From Thermoplasmata archaeon (GTDB taxonomy: Archaea; Thermoplasmatota; Thermoplasmata; Thermoplasmatales; Thermoplasmataceae): a stretch of DNA of 6,284 nucleotides. This document shows, in pieces, positions 1 through 6,284 of the stretch. Position numbers and translations under genes: made by a program. Numbering within the stretch: the stretch's first letter is position 1; every line of letters begins with the position of its first letter. Location of the stretch: NCBI GenBank assembly GCA_021845325.1, contig JAKBRR010000110.1, forward strand, positions 1-6,284, read 5' to 3'. The notes beneath the pieces are model-generated. The model did not search any database. It was given only the letters and a program-made list of their open reading frames with translations, and had not been told where the DNA came from.

Positions 1-461
1 TTTCAAGGAACCATGATTACATAAGGCATGGAACATTATCATTGCTTGCAGGGATAGACCTTGTTACAGGGCATATAATATACACTATAGAAGATAAACA
101 CAGAAGCACAGAATTTGTTAAATGGCTCGATAGTGTTGATAAATATTATCCCGGTGATTATAAAATAAAAATAATCATGGATAACCATTCTATACATAAA
201 TCAAAGGAAACACAGGAATATATAAGTAAAAAACCAGGAAGATTTAAGTTTGTATTTACACCGGTGCATGCATCATGGCTGAATATAATAGAAACAATGT
301 TCAGCAAAATGGCAAGATCATTTTTAAGGGGGATAAGGGTAAGTTCTAAAAATGAATTAAAATCAAGGATTGATAATTATTTTGATGGAATAAATAGAGA
401 GCCAACAGAATTTGTCTGGAGGTATAAGATGGATGACATGCCGGGTGGAATTAAGATGTAA
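1..461 (+). CDS. IS630-family transposase, C-terminal part (5' end outside window)
   Basis: DDE-type transposase that would cut and join its own insertion sequence at TA dinucleotides. The frame is open from position 3 to the TAA at 459-461. It reads an IS630-like DYIRHGTLSLLAGIDL stretch before any start codon, so the true start is outside the window and the TTG at 42 is internal. The second catalytic Asp is in MDNHSIH (codon 180-182). The Glu is in the SWLNIIE block (codon 291-293), 36 residues later, fitting the DD(34-38)E spacing of the IS630/Tc1-mariner superfamily. The first Asp and the helix-turn-helix region would lie upstream. No internal stop or frameshift is visible. Completeness, terminal inverted repeats and target duplication cannot be judged because the left end is missing. 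Family assignment is firm; activity is unknown. Confidence 0.88.
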   Translation, partial: SRNHDYIRHGTLSLLAGIDLVTGHIIYTIEDKHRSTEFVKWLDSVDKYYPGDYKIKIIMDNHSIHKSKETQEYISKKPGRFKFVFTPVHASWLNIIETMFSKMARSFLRGIRVSSKNELKSRIDNYFDGINREPTEFVWRYKMDDMPGGIKM

Positions 462-499
462 ATGGTACTAATAATTAGGAAACTCTATAGTAGTATAAG

Positions 500-522
500 A
501 CCCTCAATCTTAAAGATGGGGT
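500..522. repeat. Imperfect inverted repeat downstream of the transposase
   Basis: The sequence folds as ACCC..ATCTT / AAGAT..GGGT around a single central A, with small mismatches. It lies 38 bases after the transposase stop, so it could be part of the IS 3' end or a weak hairpin. Without the other end of the element I cannot say which. Confidence 0.3.
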
Positions 523-569
523 ATGAAATAACTGTACAAACTGCTAAATATCTTGACTATTAATCGCTT

Positions 570-602
570 AAAATGTGATCAGGTATAGATCACTTTTCTT
601 TT
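570..602 (+). terminator. Hairpin plus T-tract ending the transposase-side transcript
   Basis: GTGATC (575-580) and GATCAC (588-593) form a perfect 6-bp stem around a 7-base loop. AAAA at 570-573 extends the stem against TTTT at 594-597 if T574 is bulged out. On the plus strand the stem runs into a pyrimidine tract TTTTCTTTTTCT, as expected for a U-tract terminator of rightward transcription from the insertion sequence. The hairpin overlaps the stop codon of the opposing 190-residue gene. On the minus strand it is followed only by a short ATTTT, so any bidirectional role is weaker. Confidence 0.4.
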
Positions 603-1162
603 TCTCCGAAGATATAGTCTAACAATTTCATAATACCGTATGTTGCAAGCGTAGTGACAGCTATAACTCCAATGATTTCTACCGTCGGCTTCCATTGAGT
701 CCTACTTGCAGGGGGAGATACCCTGAGCTTTTTCTTTGAGATTATCCTTTTAACCGGATGTTTTGTTCTTGTATGCACAATTACAAAAGCATCTGTTGCA
801 CGCTGAATATACTTAGCAATCTCGTCGATTAAAGGCCAAACATATCTTGTGTCAAGATGCTCAAAGTAATCACGCCTTACCTCAATATGAGAATAGATTG
901 AGCCATTATTGTAGAGTCGAACATGCATTTCCCAAGGTTCTTTGACTACCTTGGATAGACTATACGCCTCTCCTTTATCCCAGGCGGGACTGGCGTCGGT
1001 GAAGCCATTCTTGCGAAGTATATTTACCACATCATTAATTTTTTCCGGCAAAACCATTAAAGTAAAGTATTTCTCATCCTTTATATCATTGTTCGATAGA
1101 GTTAACCTTTGATGGTTATCCAATTCAATTTCGTTCGGATATTCATACTCAAATTCACACAC
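590..1162 (-). CDS. Unrecognised 190-residue protein with a C-terminal membrane helix
   Basis: I do not recognise the family. Residues 1-145 are soluble, charged and rich in Tyr and Trp. Residues 31-52 resemble a beta strand and helix, followed by a strand-like segment WEMHVRLYNNGSIYSHIEV (about 77-95) and a helix ending near 122. A basic linker (135-147) precedes one hydrophobic segment, roughly residues 161-181, and then a short charged tail GEKEK. There is no signal peptide, so a tail-anchored protein with a cytoplasmic N-terminus is likely. The start is a GTG at 1160-1162, with an in-frame TAA nine bases upstream and an AAGGG purine stretch between them. The next in-frame Met is residue 36. 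The gene points the same way as the Argonaute operon but lies about 630 bases downstream with its own possible TATA box. A membrane partner of that system is only a guess. Confidence 0.7.
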   Translation of the reverse strand: MCEFEYEYPNEIELDNHQRLTLSNNDIKDEKYFTLMVLPEKINDVVNILRKNGFTDASPAWDKGEAYSLSKVVKEPWEMHVRLYNNGSIYSHIEVRRDYFEHLDTRYVWPLIDEIAKYIQRATDAFVIVHTRTKHPVKRIISKKKLRVSPPASRTQWKPTVEIIGVIAVTTLATYGIMKLLDYIFGEKEK

Positions 1163-1788
1163 TGAAATCCCTTAATTAGTTTTATATCATGTCCCACTAT
1201 ATAATTGTTAGGTTCCAAAATTAGAAATGTACTATCCTGAAGTGAATTGCTTAATAAATGTATTCTTCCTTACCATTTAAATTACCACTGTTTTCTTTAT
1301 ATGCTACTTACGGTGTTACAGCGGTCTATCATATATAGATAATGATATATTCTTTCTCCTGTAACTATAGTAATACACAACTTCATCCCGTGTAGAGAAA
1401 TATGGCCTTTAGCCTTTTTTAATGCAAATACGCGAAGTGAACAGCTCATGCTCTCCATATTTATCATTTAAACACAGCTAATATTCCTAACTTACATTTC
1501 CCTATTTCAATTCTGACGACACAATTTCCATAAACTGCATCTACTTTCTTATCATTTCTATATTCTCAAGCTCATTCCATCAAGACTTTTTCAAGGTCAA
1601 TTCTTATTGAAGTTCTTTGAATACTTCTTTCTTTTTCGAAAATCTGAGTAATAATGTTGCAGTCTTTTTATGAGTTATTTAGTCTTTATAAGTAATTATA
1701 GATGAAAATTTTGTAATAACGTGCAAGGAAAATATAAATTCAACTTAAATGAACTATGATCTTTCTGTTTACAGCGATAGTTATTAGT
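1163..1788. other. Gene-poor stretch downstream of the Argonaute gene
   Basis: This 626-base stretch is AT-rich and its plus strand is rich in pyrimidine runs. The only open frame I noted is a 56-codon minus-strand ORF (ATG at 1467, stop at 1297-1299, MINMESMSCSLRVFALKK...). It lacks a recognisable motif or ribosome binding site and is of a length expected by chance. A small inverted repeat TATCAT/ATGATA lies at 1327-1347. No tRNA-like fold, tandem array or convincing terminator for the Argonaute operon was seen. Short T-runs on the minus strand near 1705-1735 may serve that purpose. Confidence 0.5.
1198..1203 (-). promoter_or_regulatory. Possible TATA box for the 190-residue membrane-protein gene
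   Basis: TATATA lies about 36-41 bases upstream of the GTG start on the minus strand. That would give a leader of roughly 14 bases carrying the AAGGG element. A second TATAAA lies nearer, about 19-24 bases upstream, and could serve instead. AT-rich DNA makes both matches cheap, so support is weak. Confidence 0.3.
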
Positions 1789-3246
1789 TTACATATAATA
1801 TCTATAAATTGTAGGAAAATCATCGATATTTTGAAGACTAGACTCAGAAAGTATATCTCCCACTTTTCTGGCCACCGAAACAGTCACCGGAACTCTTGTG
1901 TTAAAATCCGCGTTGTTCCAATCAAGCTTTGTAAGAGCCATTATGTCTTTCCCGATCTGCTCAGGTGAGGAATCCATTCTGAAAGCTCTAAGGAATAGAG
2001 GAGAAGGAACGGAACTACCCTGGTAGGTATTTAACAGTGGAACATACCCAGTGGTGTACAAGACTGATTCTTTTCCAGAATAAACAAAGGTTCCTCTTAT
2101 TGGAGGATACACCTCTCCTTTGGGGAAGAGCCTTATATCAGAGTGCTCATTAATATGTACATAATCTACCGTTTCGATGTTTGCTAATGCTTCATTAAAG
2201 CCTTCAATTTCTTCATTATGAAATGGTGATGATTTATGGATTACCACACGTTTAGGATCCTGGTTGTTGCGTTGTCTCCTGTAAAGGGATATAACATCGG
2301 TAATGATATCTTTGGCTAGCTGCGGACTTGTAAGATATGGCCTTCCTTTGTTTGAACTGTCCCACCTAAATGGGCTACCTCTAATTACCTGACTTTCTCC
2401 CGTTCTGAGATATACGTGCGCCATGCTGCATCTGAGGTTTGCCTGCCCATCCTTAACCTCCTTGTAAAATGAGAGCCCTACATAACATGTCTCATCGTCA
2501 AGTTGCGATAATTTCCATGGAATTCCAGTGGCTTTGTAGTAGGAAGCGACAGCGAAATTCCATGCTATCGTAGCTAAATCTTGACCTGTATTACGTTCTC
2601 CAAGCGTTGAGGGTTTTATGATCTGTGAAACTAGACCTCCATGTTTATACGCAGACACTTTCATGGCGTGGTGGAAATTGAATAATGGAATTTCGTCCTG
2701 CAATTTATCGGTCTTCCTTTGGTAGAGAATCTTATCAGTTTTGAAATAAGGGTCTTTACACAGTTCTAGTGCTTTTGGTGAAATGGGGAGATAAACTATG
2801 TTAGGGTTGGGATCGGTGACTGTTGACAAGTCTGATAGTCTTTGATCATAGATTTCCTTAAGTTTTACCACGCGATCTTTTCTTCTACTTATATCTCCAA
2901 GTGCATTGATCTCCTTTTCCTCAATGGGTTGAAAACACGAATTGTCAAATTCAATTTTAAACCTCAAAGGGCTTTCAAGACTTATGCCTGGAAAGTCCAC
3001 ATCCCTTCGTTTTGAATACAGATCCTCCTTTCCACTAATTCTAACTTCCAGTCTTCCGACCCACGATTCCAAGAGTTCCTTAGCTTTTCGGGTTCCTATT
3101 ATTCCGGCCTTGATAACAAGTTGTTCTTCCTCTCCTCTCGCCATACGCCCGTACGGCCCAAAATTGATGAGTCCAATTCGAGGGTCAATTGACGCTTTAC
3201 TATTTCCAAAATACAGATCAGGTTCTCTAATGAGAGTGTTATTCAT
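1789..3246 (-). CDS. ago: Short prokaryotic Argonaute (MID-PIWI), catalytically inactive PIWI
   Basis: Guide-binding subunit of a short-Argonaute immune system; 485 residues, typical for MID-PIWI proteins lacking N and PAZ domains. The MID region spans roughly 90-235 and PIWI the rest. The pocket pattern H192-x3-K196-x11-Q208, then K238 in KATGIPW, closely matches the Y-K-Q-K guide 5'-phosphate site of Argonautes. The slicer site is lost: the first catalytic Asp position reads GLS (S259) in CYVGLSFY, and the usual RDG-like strand reads VVIHKSS (333-340). A C-terminal FNTRVPVTVSVARKVGDIL block (448-466) is typical of short pAgos. I chose the ATG at 3244-3246. It follows a strong purine ribosome binding site and gives the usual short-pAgo beginning (EPDLYFG, DPRIGLINFGPYG). 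The frame also runs upstream to 3381, but those 45 residues are the partner gene read in another frame. It overlaps the nuclease-APAZ gene by 8 bp. It probably binds that protein and activates its nuclease on target recognition. Confidence 0.92.
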   Translation of the reverse strand: MNNTLIREPDLYFGNSKASIDPRIGLINFGPYGRMARGEEEQLVIKAGIIGTRKAKELLESWVGRLEVRISGKEDLYSKRRDVDFPGISLESPLRFKIEFDNSCFQPIEEKEINALGDISRRKDRVVKLKEIYDQRLSDLSTVTDPNPNIVYLPISPKALELCKDPYFKTDKILYQRKTDKLQDEIPLFNFHHAMKVSAYKHGGLVSQIIKPSTLGERNTGQDLATIAWNFAVASYYKATGIPWKLSQLDDETCYVGLSFYKEVKDGQANLRCSMAHVYLRTGESQVIRGSPFRWDSSNKGRPYLTSPQLAKDIITDVISLYRRQRNNQDPKRVVIHKSSPFHNEEIEGFNEALANIETVDYVHINEHSDIRLFPKGEVYPPIRGTFVYSGKESVLYTTGYVPLLNTYQGSSVPSPLFLRAFRMDSSPEQIGKDIMALTKLDWNNADFNTRVPVTVSVARKVGDILSESSLQNIDDFPTIYRYYM

Positions 3247-4681
3247 AGCCCCCTTCCTCCATATATTCCTTAAGTAATGTCTGGTTTGATGGTGTTGTTG
3301 CTGGTTCCCAGCCAAATGGTGTTTCCCAAAGATCGCCAAATTTGAAATTCTGGAGCCACTTCTCGTTCTCAATACCATCAAATTCTGACTTCAGTAAGTA
3401 ATAGTGCCAGAACTTTATGCTTGACAATATGTTTGAAGACCTATTAAATAAAGGATTTCGAAACTTATTGTCTATAGTCGACTTCGTATCTCCTTCATAT
3501 AGGTGAATACCATCTGAGCTATACTCTCTCCTTGGCATCAATTCTAGGAACCAGCGGTTCCAGTACATTTTCGCTGAGACTTCTACTGCATGATGAAATA
3601 CAAAATTCAAGATTTGTTCCTGACCTTCCTCGTCTTTGTAGTAAGGTATTGTGACCTCCTTTTCCTTGCCATGCTGATTTATGCATACACGTTTCTCAAG
3701 TATTCCTTTTTCGTCGTGCATCGGTTCGAAGAAGAATATATTTGAATTTATAGCTCTTCTTATGCCCTTCAAGTAGAACAGCCTTCTTAGATGTTGATTT
3801 ATGAGCCATATTATGAATTGTCTATTCTCAGCGTTGTTATACTCAATTTTAATAGGCATTCCTTTTGCAGTGTCTTCGAATGGATTATCAACTGTTAAAT
3901 CATGGAATGTGTAGATAAGACCATCTTTCCCTACTAAAAATGGGGGAGTTTGCTTTCCTATTTCATTGTAATGCCTGTAGATATTCTTGGAATCGCTGTA
4001 CTTCAGTTTTATTCCATAGTAAACAGTTGGAGGGGCCAATTCCACCAGATTCGATATTAGTGTGGTTTTCTTCTGTATAGGTTGCGCCCTTCTAGTAACC
4101 TCTGTAGTAAGGTTATGGGCATATCCTTCCAAGGAAAGTTTACTATACTTCCTCTCGCTTTGTGCAGCAGCTTTTAGCATTTCATAACTTCCTTCTGTGA
4201 TGTCTATTTTTCTAAAGAAGTTAAGGATATCCTTGAAATCTACCGTTTCTATAATTTCCTGACTGCTCTCGTCAAGTTTTCCCTTGACTCTGTCTATGAG
4301 TTTCTGTACGGATTTTTTGCTACAATCTGAGCCATAGTACATCTTGAAATCTGACTTCTTTATGATGCTTTTTGCAAAAATGAAGAATTTGAATCTCTCT
4401 CGAGGGTCTAATTTTAGCCACTCAATCAGATATTTCACAACCTCTAAAGCAAGTTTTTCATCCGCGGAACTGATCGAAGTTGCCTTTGATTCTACCAGTG
4501 TCCTCTCACCCATCGCTAGAGAAGGATTTATGAATACCATATCAGCTAGATCTCCTTCGATATAGGAGTCTGAGATTTGATAATATCCCTTTGTATCAAG
4601 GTATTCCCTTATAGCTTTTTTATAATTCTCCGATGACCAGGTTTTTGATTCCCTGGCCTTCCCAATGGAGTGGATGGTCAT
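3239..4681 (-). CDS. PD-(D/E)XK-type nuclease fused to an APAZ domain, partner of the short Argonaute
   Basis: Effector subunit of the short-Argonaute system, 480 residues. Residues 1 to about 115 look like a PD-(D/E)XK restriction-type fold: a helix with E18 (SSENYKKAIREYL), then GDLADMVF with D44 and D47, then TLVESKA with E64-x-K66, then a long helix (74-90) and a strand KFFIFAK (98-104). This resembles Mrr or DUF4365 nucleases and differs from SIR2 or TIR effectors. A helical linker (about 140-210) leads to APAZ (about 215-480), recognised by LIYTFHDLTVDNPF (255-268), the IIWLINQHLRRLFYLKGIRR helix (290-309), FHHA (362-365), WFLELMPRREYSSDG (377-391) and the closing FWHYYLL helix (424-430). 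In known systems APAZ stands in for the Argonaute N and linker domains and holds the short Ago. The ATG at 4679-4681 has no ribosome binding site but is correctly spaced from a TATA box. It is first in the operon. The nuclease family within PD-(D/E)XK is uncertain; APAZ is firm. Confidence 0.85.
   Translation of the reverse strand: MTIHSIGKARESKTWSSENYKKAIREYLDTKGYYQISDSYIEGDLADMVFINPSLAMGERTLVESKATSISSADEKLALEVVKYLIEWLKLDPRERFKFFIFAKSIIKKSDFKMYYGSDCSKKSVQKLIDRVKGKLDESSQEIIETVDFKDILNFFRKIDITEGSYEMLKAAAQSERKYSKLSLEGYAHNLTTEVTRRAQPIQKKTTLISNLVELAPPTVYYGIKLKYSDSKNIYRHYNEIGKQTPPFLVGKDGLIYTFHDLTVDNPFEDTAKGMPIKIEYNNAENRQFIIWLINQHLRRLFYLKGIRRAINSNIFFFEPMHDEKGILEKRVCINQHGKEKEVTIPYYKDEEGQEQILNFVFHHAVEVSAKMYWNRWFLELMPRREYSSDGIHLYEGDTKSTIDNKFRNPLFNRSSNILSSIKFWHYYLLKSEFDGIENEKWLQNFKFGDLWETPFGWEPATTPSNQTLLKEYMEEGGYE
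3247..3261 (-). promoter_or_regulatory. Strong Shine-Dalgarno inside the nuclease-APAZ gene, setting the Argonaute start
   Basis: On the minus strand the bases before the Argonaute ATG read GGAGGAAGGGGGCT, an extended purine run complementary to the 16S rRNA 3' end. It is encoded within the last codons of the upstream gene (EEGG). The Argonaute ATG precedes the upstream TAA by a few bases, giving an 8-bp overlap (3239-3246). Translational coupling, and so matched amounts of the two subunits, is the natural reading. It is the main reason for preferring this start over the TTG or ATG near 3376-3381. Confidence 0.75.
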
Positions 4682-4703
4682 TTGAAATAATATACGCTAA
4701 ATG

Positions 4704-4717
4704 CATATAACTCTTTC
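4704..4717 (-). promoter_or_regulatory. BRE/TATA promoter of the nuclease-APAZ/Argonaute operon
   Basis: On the minus strand GAAAGAGT is followed by TATATG, whose bases lie 23-28 upstream of the ATG at 4681. A purine-rich BRE next to a TATA box at this distance puts the transcription start at or next to the start codon. The absence of a Shine-Dalgarno sequence before that ATG agrees with a leaderless message. No separate promoter is evident for the Argonaute gene, which should be co-transcribed. Confidence 0.5.
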
Positions 4718-5371
4718 TTCCAAAAATTCTATAATTCCTCAACATTTAAAAGAATGACGCCCCTCTTCCACATATATTCTCACGTTCTGAATGAAACAAC
4801 GTTATGTGGCTAATTTTACCTATTCCACTTAAATTTAACTCCGCAGGAAATAATAATATGCTCGAAATTAGCCAAAGTCTTGCGAAGCAATACCGAGTGG
4901 TGCAAGCGTTAGTGGTAACTAGGGAATGGATAGTAACTGGGGGAGACCAAAAGAAAGATTTGGATAAATTTGAACTGTAACCTCACTGATGAATACTAGA
5001 CTATGAATGTGCATTATTATATTTTATTGTGAATGCCAAAGACAGAGTGGCAATTATACATAAGTCTGATTGGGGCAGTCTCCTATATACCTATGAAACT
5101 CTTAAAAACAAACAGGTAATAGATTAGTTAAATATGAACTATGAGGAGATTCTGGAAAGTAAGGTCGGTGTCCACGAGAGCTCTTGTATGAAATAATATA
5201 AGCTGAAGTCAGTTCGCCTAATTCGTTATAAAGTGTCATGTCTGAAATGAAAATAAGGGAATCTTCCATTTAAACAATGTAAGTTAACATTGGCGATGTT
5301 TTATGTTACAAACGTTCTGAATGTAGTAACAATTTCAATACTTATGTTGTTTAAATAGGTCTTACACCATC

Positions 5372-5396
5372 CCAAAAAGGCAATAAAATTTATTTG
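5372..5396 (-). terminator. Possible U-tract terminator of the helicase-like gene
   Basis: About 27-50 bases past the TAA at 5423-5425, the minus strand reads AAATTTTATTGCCTTTTTGGG, two T-rich runs without a clear stem. Archaeal termination often relies on such U-tracts alone. In AT-rich DNA this is only suggestive. Confidence 0.3.
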
Positions 5397-5422
5397 TTTT
5401 TAGATTGATGTAACAGACTTGG

Positions 5423-6284
5423 TTATGATATGAAGTCTATAGTCACCAATATCAATTTTGATTGGTCAAATGGTTCGATTTCGGTCTTCTTAAACATGCC
5501 CTTCCTGCGCATGAAATTGCTTAATTCTTTTATCATATTCTTCCAATCATTGTTTTTCTTGTAAGACTTCCATATTTTTCTCAAGACCTGCAGCCTTTTC
5601 TTAGTTGGTGGAAGCGAGAGAAGTTGTAATTTGATCTGCTCCCACAGATGTTCGACTGATGTATCATTGGGGTACTCATATAGGTAATCATTCAACTGTA
5701 TCTCAATTTCATCAATCATTTTCTTTATAAATTTAGTACTATTAGAGCGGCTGAGCTCTTTCAATTGTGAGTCCTGAGTATTACTCAATTCTATTTCTTT
5801 ATACGTTCTTCGTATGTCTTCTAGAACAAATTTGTTAGCATCATAAATCCTTTCAAAAAAGTCGGGAATTATTCTTATTTCGTCTGGTTTGCATTTTATA
5901 AAGTCTAAAATCTCGGTCTTTCCTGTAAGCATTGCGCCAGAGTCCAAATCGTATAGATACCAGAAATGAAAATTATCCCCGTATTTGTAATAGAAAAATA
6001 TACCATATAGTCGACTTTTTTTCAATCCGCTGAATATACCGTTTGGTATTTTTTCGAGTTCCTCAACACCTTTATTTTTCAGGAAATCTTTCAGAGGCTG
6101 GTAGAAAACTTCTCCTCCGCCAAATACATCATTCTCTAATTCTGCAAATACGTTTTCATCTTTGCCTTTGATCCTTCTGATGATTCCAAACACTTTAGGA
6201 TGTATTTCTTCGCCAAGAACGCTCTCGTCCAGACCTACTGAACTATCAATATTTATAATCTTGGTTTGAAGTACCTCAACCAGT
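5423..6284 (-). CDS. C-terminal part of a large protein, tentatively an SNF2/HepA-type helicase (5' end outside window)
   Basis: The frame is open from the right edge to the TAA at 5423-5425, giving 286 residues. The GTG at 6191-6193 is internal, since the 30 codons before it continue the same protein (ESVLGEEIHPK joins VFGIIRRIKG). No Walker or helicase motif is present in this part. The middle, ENDVFGGGEVFYQPL, then KIPNGIFSGLK, GIFFYY, FHFWYLYDLDSG and FIKCKPDEIRIIP, resembles from memory the region following the helicase core in large SNF2/HepA-like helicases found in defence loci such as DISARM. The last 130 residues are mostly charged helix. If right, the missing N-terminal part would carry the ATPase motor acting on DNA. 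It is separated from the Argonaute operon by about 740 bases and so probably transcribed apart. Being a real, partial gene is likely; the family is tentative. Confidence 0.55.
   Translation of the reverse strand, partial: LVEVLQTKIINIDSSVGLDESVLGEEIHPKVFGIIRRIKGKDENVFAELENDVFGGGEVFYQPLKDFLKNKGVEELEKIPNGIFSGLKKSRLYGIFFYYKYGDNFHFWYLYDLDSGAMLTGKTEILDFIKCKPDEIRIIPDFFERIYDANKFVLEDIRRTYKEIELSNTQDSQLKELSRSNSTKFIKKMIDEIEIQLNDYLYEYPNDTSVEHLWEQIKLQLLSLPPTKKRLQVLRKIWKSYKKNNDWKNMIKELSNFMRRKGMFKKTEIEPFDQSKLILVTIDFIS

Larger units (their letters stand above)
4682..5422. other. Gene-poor stretch between the operon and the helicase-like gene, possible gene debris
   Basis: Apart from the operon promoter and a possible terminator, no intact gene is apparent. 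On the plus strand, three short open segments lie in one reading frame and are separated by stops: 4858-4980 (40 codons from ATG, after an AGGAAA), 4993-5127 (includes AKDRVAIIHKSDWG) and 5134-5193 (MNYEEILESKVGVHE). Read in order they could be a decayed gene, but I recognise no family and chance is a fair alternative. A 12-base sequence ACGTTCTGAATG occurs at 4782-4793 and 5312-5323. No tRNA, CRISPR array or long repeat was seen. Confidence 0.4.

Noticed and set aside
1297..1467. Minus-strand 56-codon ORF in the gap downstream of the Argonaute gene
   Set aside because: No ribosome binding site, motif or recognisable similarity; length is expected by chance in AT-rich DNA.
1756..1968. Plus-strand 70-codon open frame over the 3' end of the Argonaute gene
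   Set aside because: Antisense to a clearly conserved PIWI sequence, with no motif of its own.
2942..3277. Plus-strand 111-codon open frame
   Set aside because: Shadow of the Argonaute N-terminal coding region on the opposite strand.
4344..4565. Plus-strand 73-codon open frame
   Set aside because: Antisense to the nuclease core including the ExK motif; no independent support.
5033..5119. 28-residue plus-strand ORF (MPKTEWQLYISLIGAVSYIP...) as a small membrane peptide
   Set aside because: Overlaps a better open segment in another frame and has no ribosome binding site or known family.
4782..5323. 12-base direct repeat ACGTTCTGAATG (4782-4793 and 5312-5323) as a possible attachment site or regulator site
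   Set aside because: About one such 12-mer repeat is expected by chance in a window of this size, and it flanks nothing coherent.
1163..5422. CRISPR array or guide-RNA locus accompanying the Argonaute
   Set aside because: No regularly spaced direct repeats were seen in either intergenic gap; short Argonautes usually acquire guides from transcripts.

Overview
The window is AT-rich, with heavy use of ATA, AGA and AGG codons. The clearest promoter is a BRE/TATA pair ending about 23 bases before an ATG that has no ribosome binding site, the layout of a leaderless archaeal transcript. I infer an archaeon, perhaps Thermoplasmatales-like, but no marker gene here fixes the lineage.

Layout, left to right. 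Positions 1-461 (+) hold the C-terminal part of an IS630-family transposase, cut by the window edge. A hairpin plus T-tract around 570-602 separates it from an unrecognised 190-residue protein (590-1162, -) with one C-terminal membrane helix. About 630 bases without a convincing gene follow. Next is a two-gene operon on the minus strand (4681 down to 1789): first a 480-residue protein with an N-terminal PD-(D/E)XK-type nuclease and a C-terminal APAZ domain, then a 485-residue short prokaryotic Argonaute (MID-PIWI). The genes overlap by 8 bp and the second has a strong Shine-Dalgarno sequence. About 740 bases without a convincing gene follow, with a chain of short open segments that may be gene debris. 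At the right edge (5423-6284, -) is the C-terminal 286 residues of a larger protein, tentatively the tail of an SNF2/HepA-type helicase.

The operon is the core of the window. The Argonaute keeps a plausible guide 5'-phosphate pocket (H192, K196, Q208, K238) but has lost the PIWI slicer residues. The partner supplies a nuclease (D47, E64-x-K66) joined to APAZ. By analogy with characterised short-Argonaute systems (SPARTA, SIR2-APAZ/Ago, SPARDA), the pair probably forms a heterodimer in which guide-target recognition by Ago-APAZ switches on the nuclease to kill or halt the invaded cell. The transposase and possible helicase suggest a mobile, defence-type island. The membrane protein is a speculative extra partner, since the Sulfolobus Ago system has a membrane effector.
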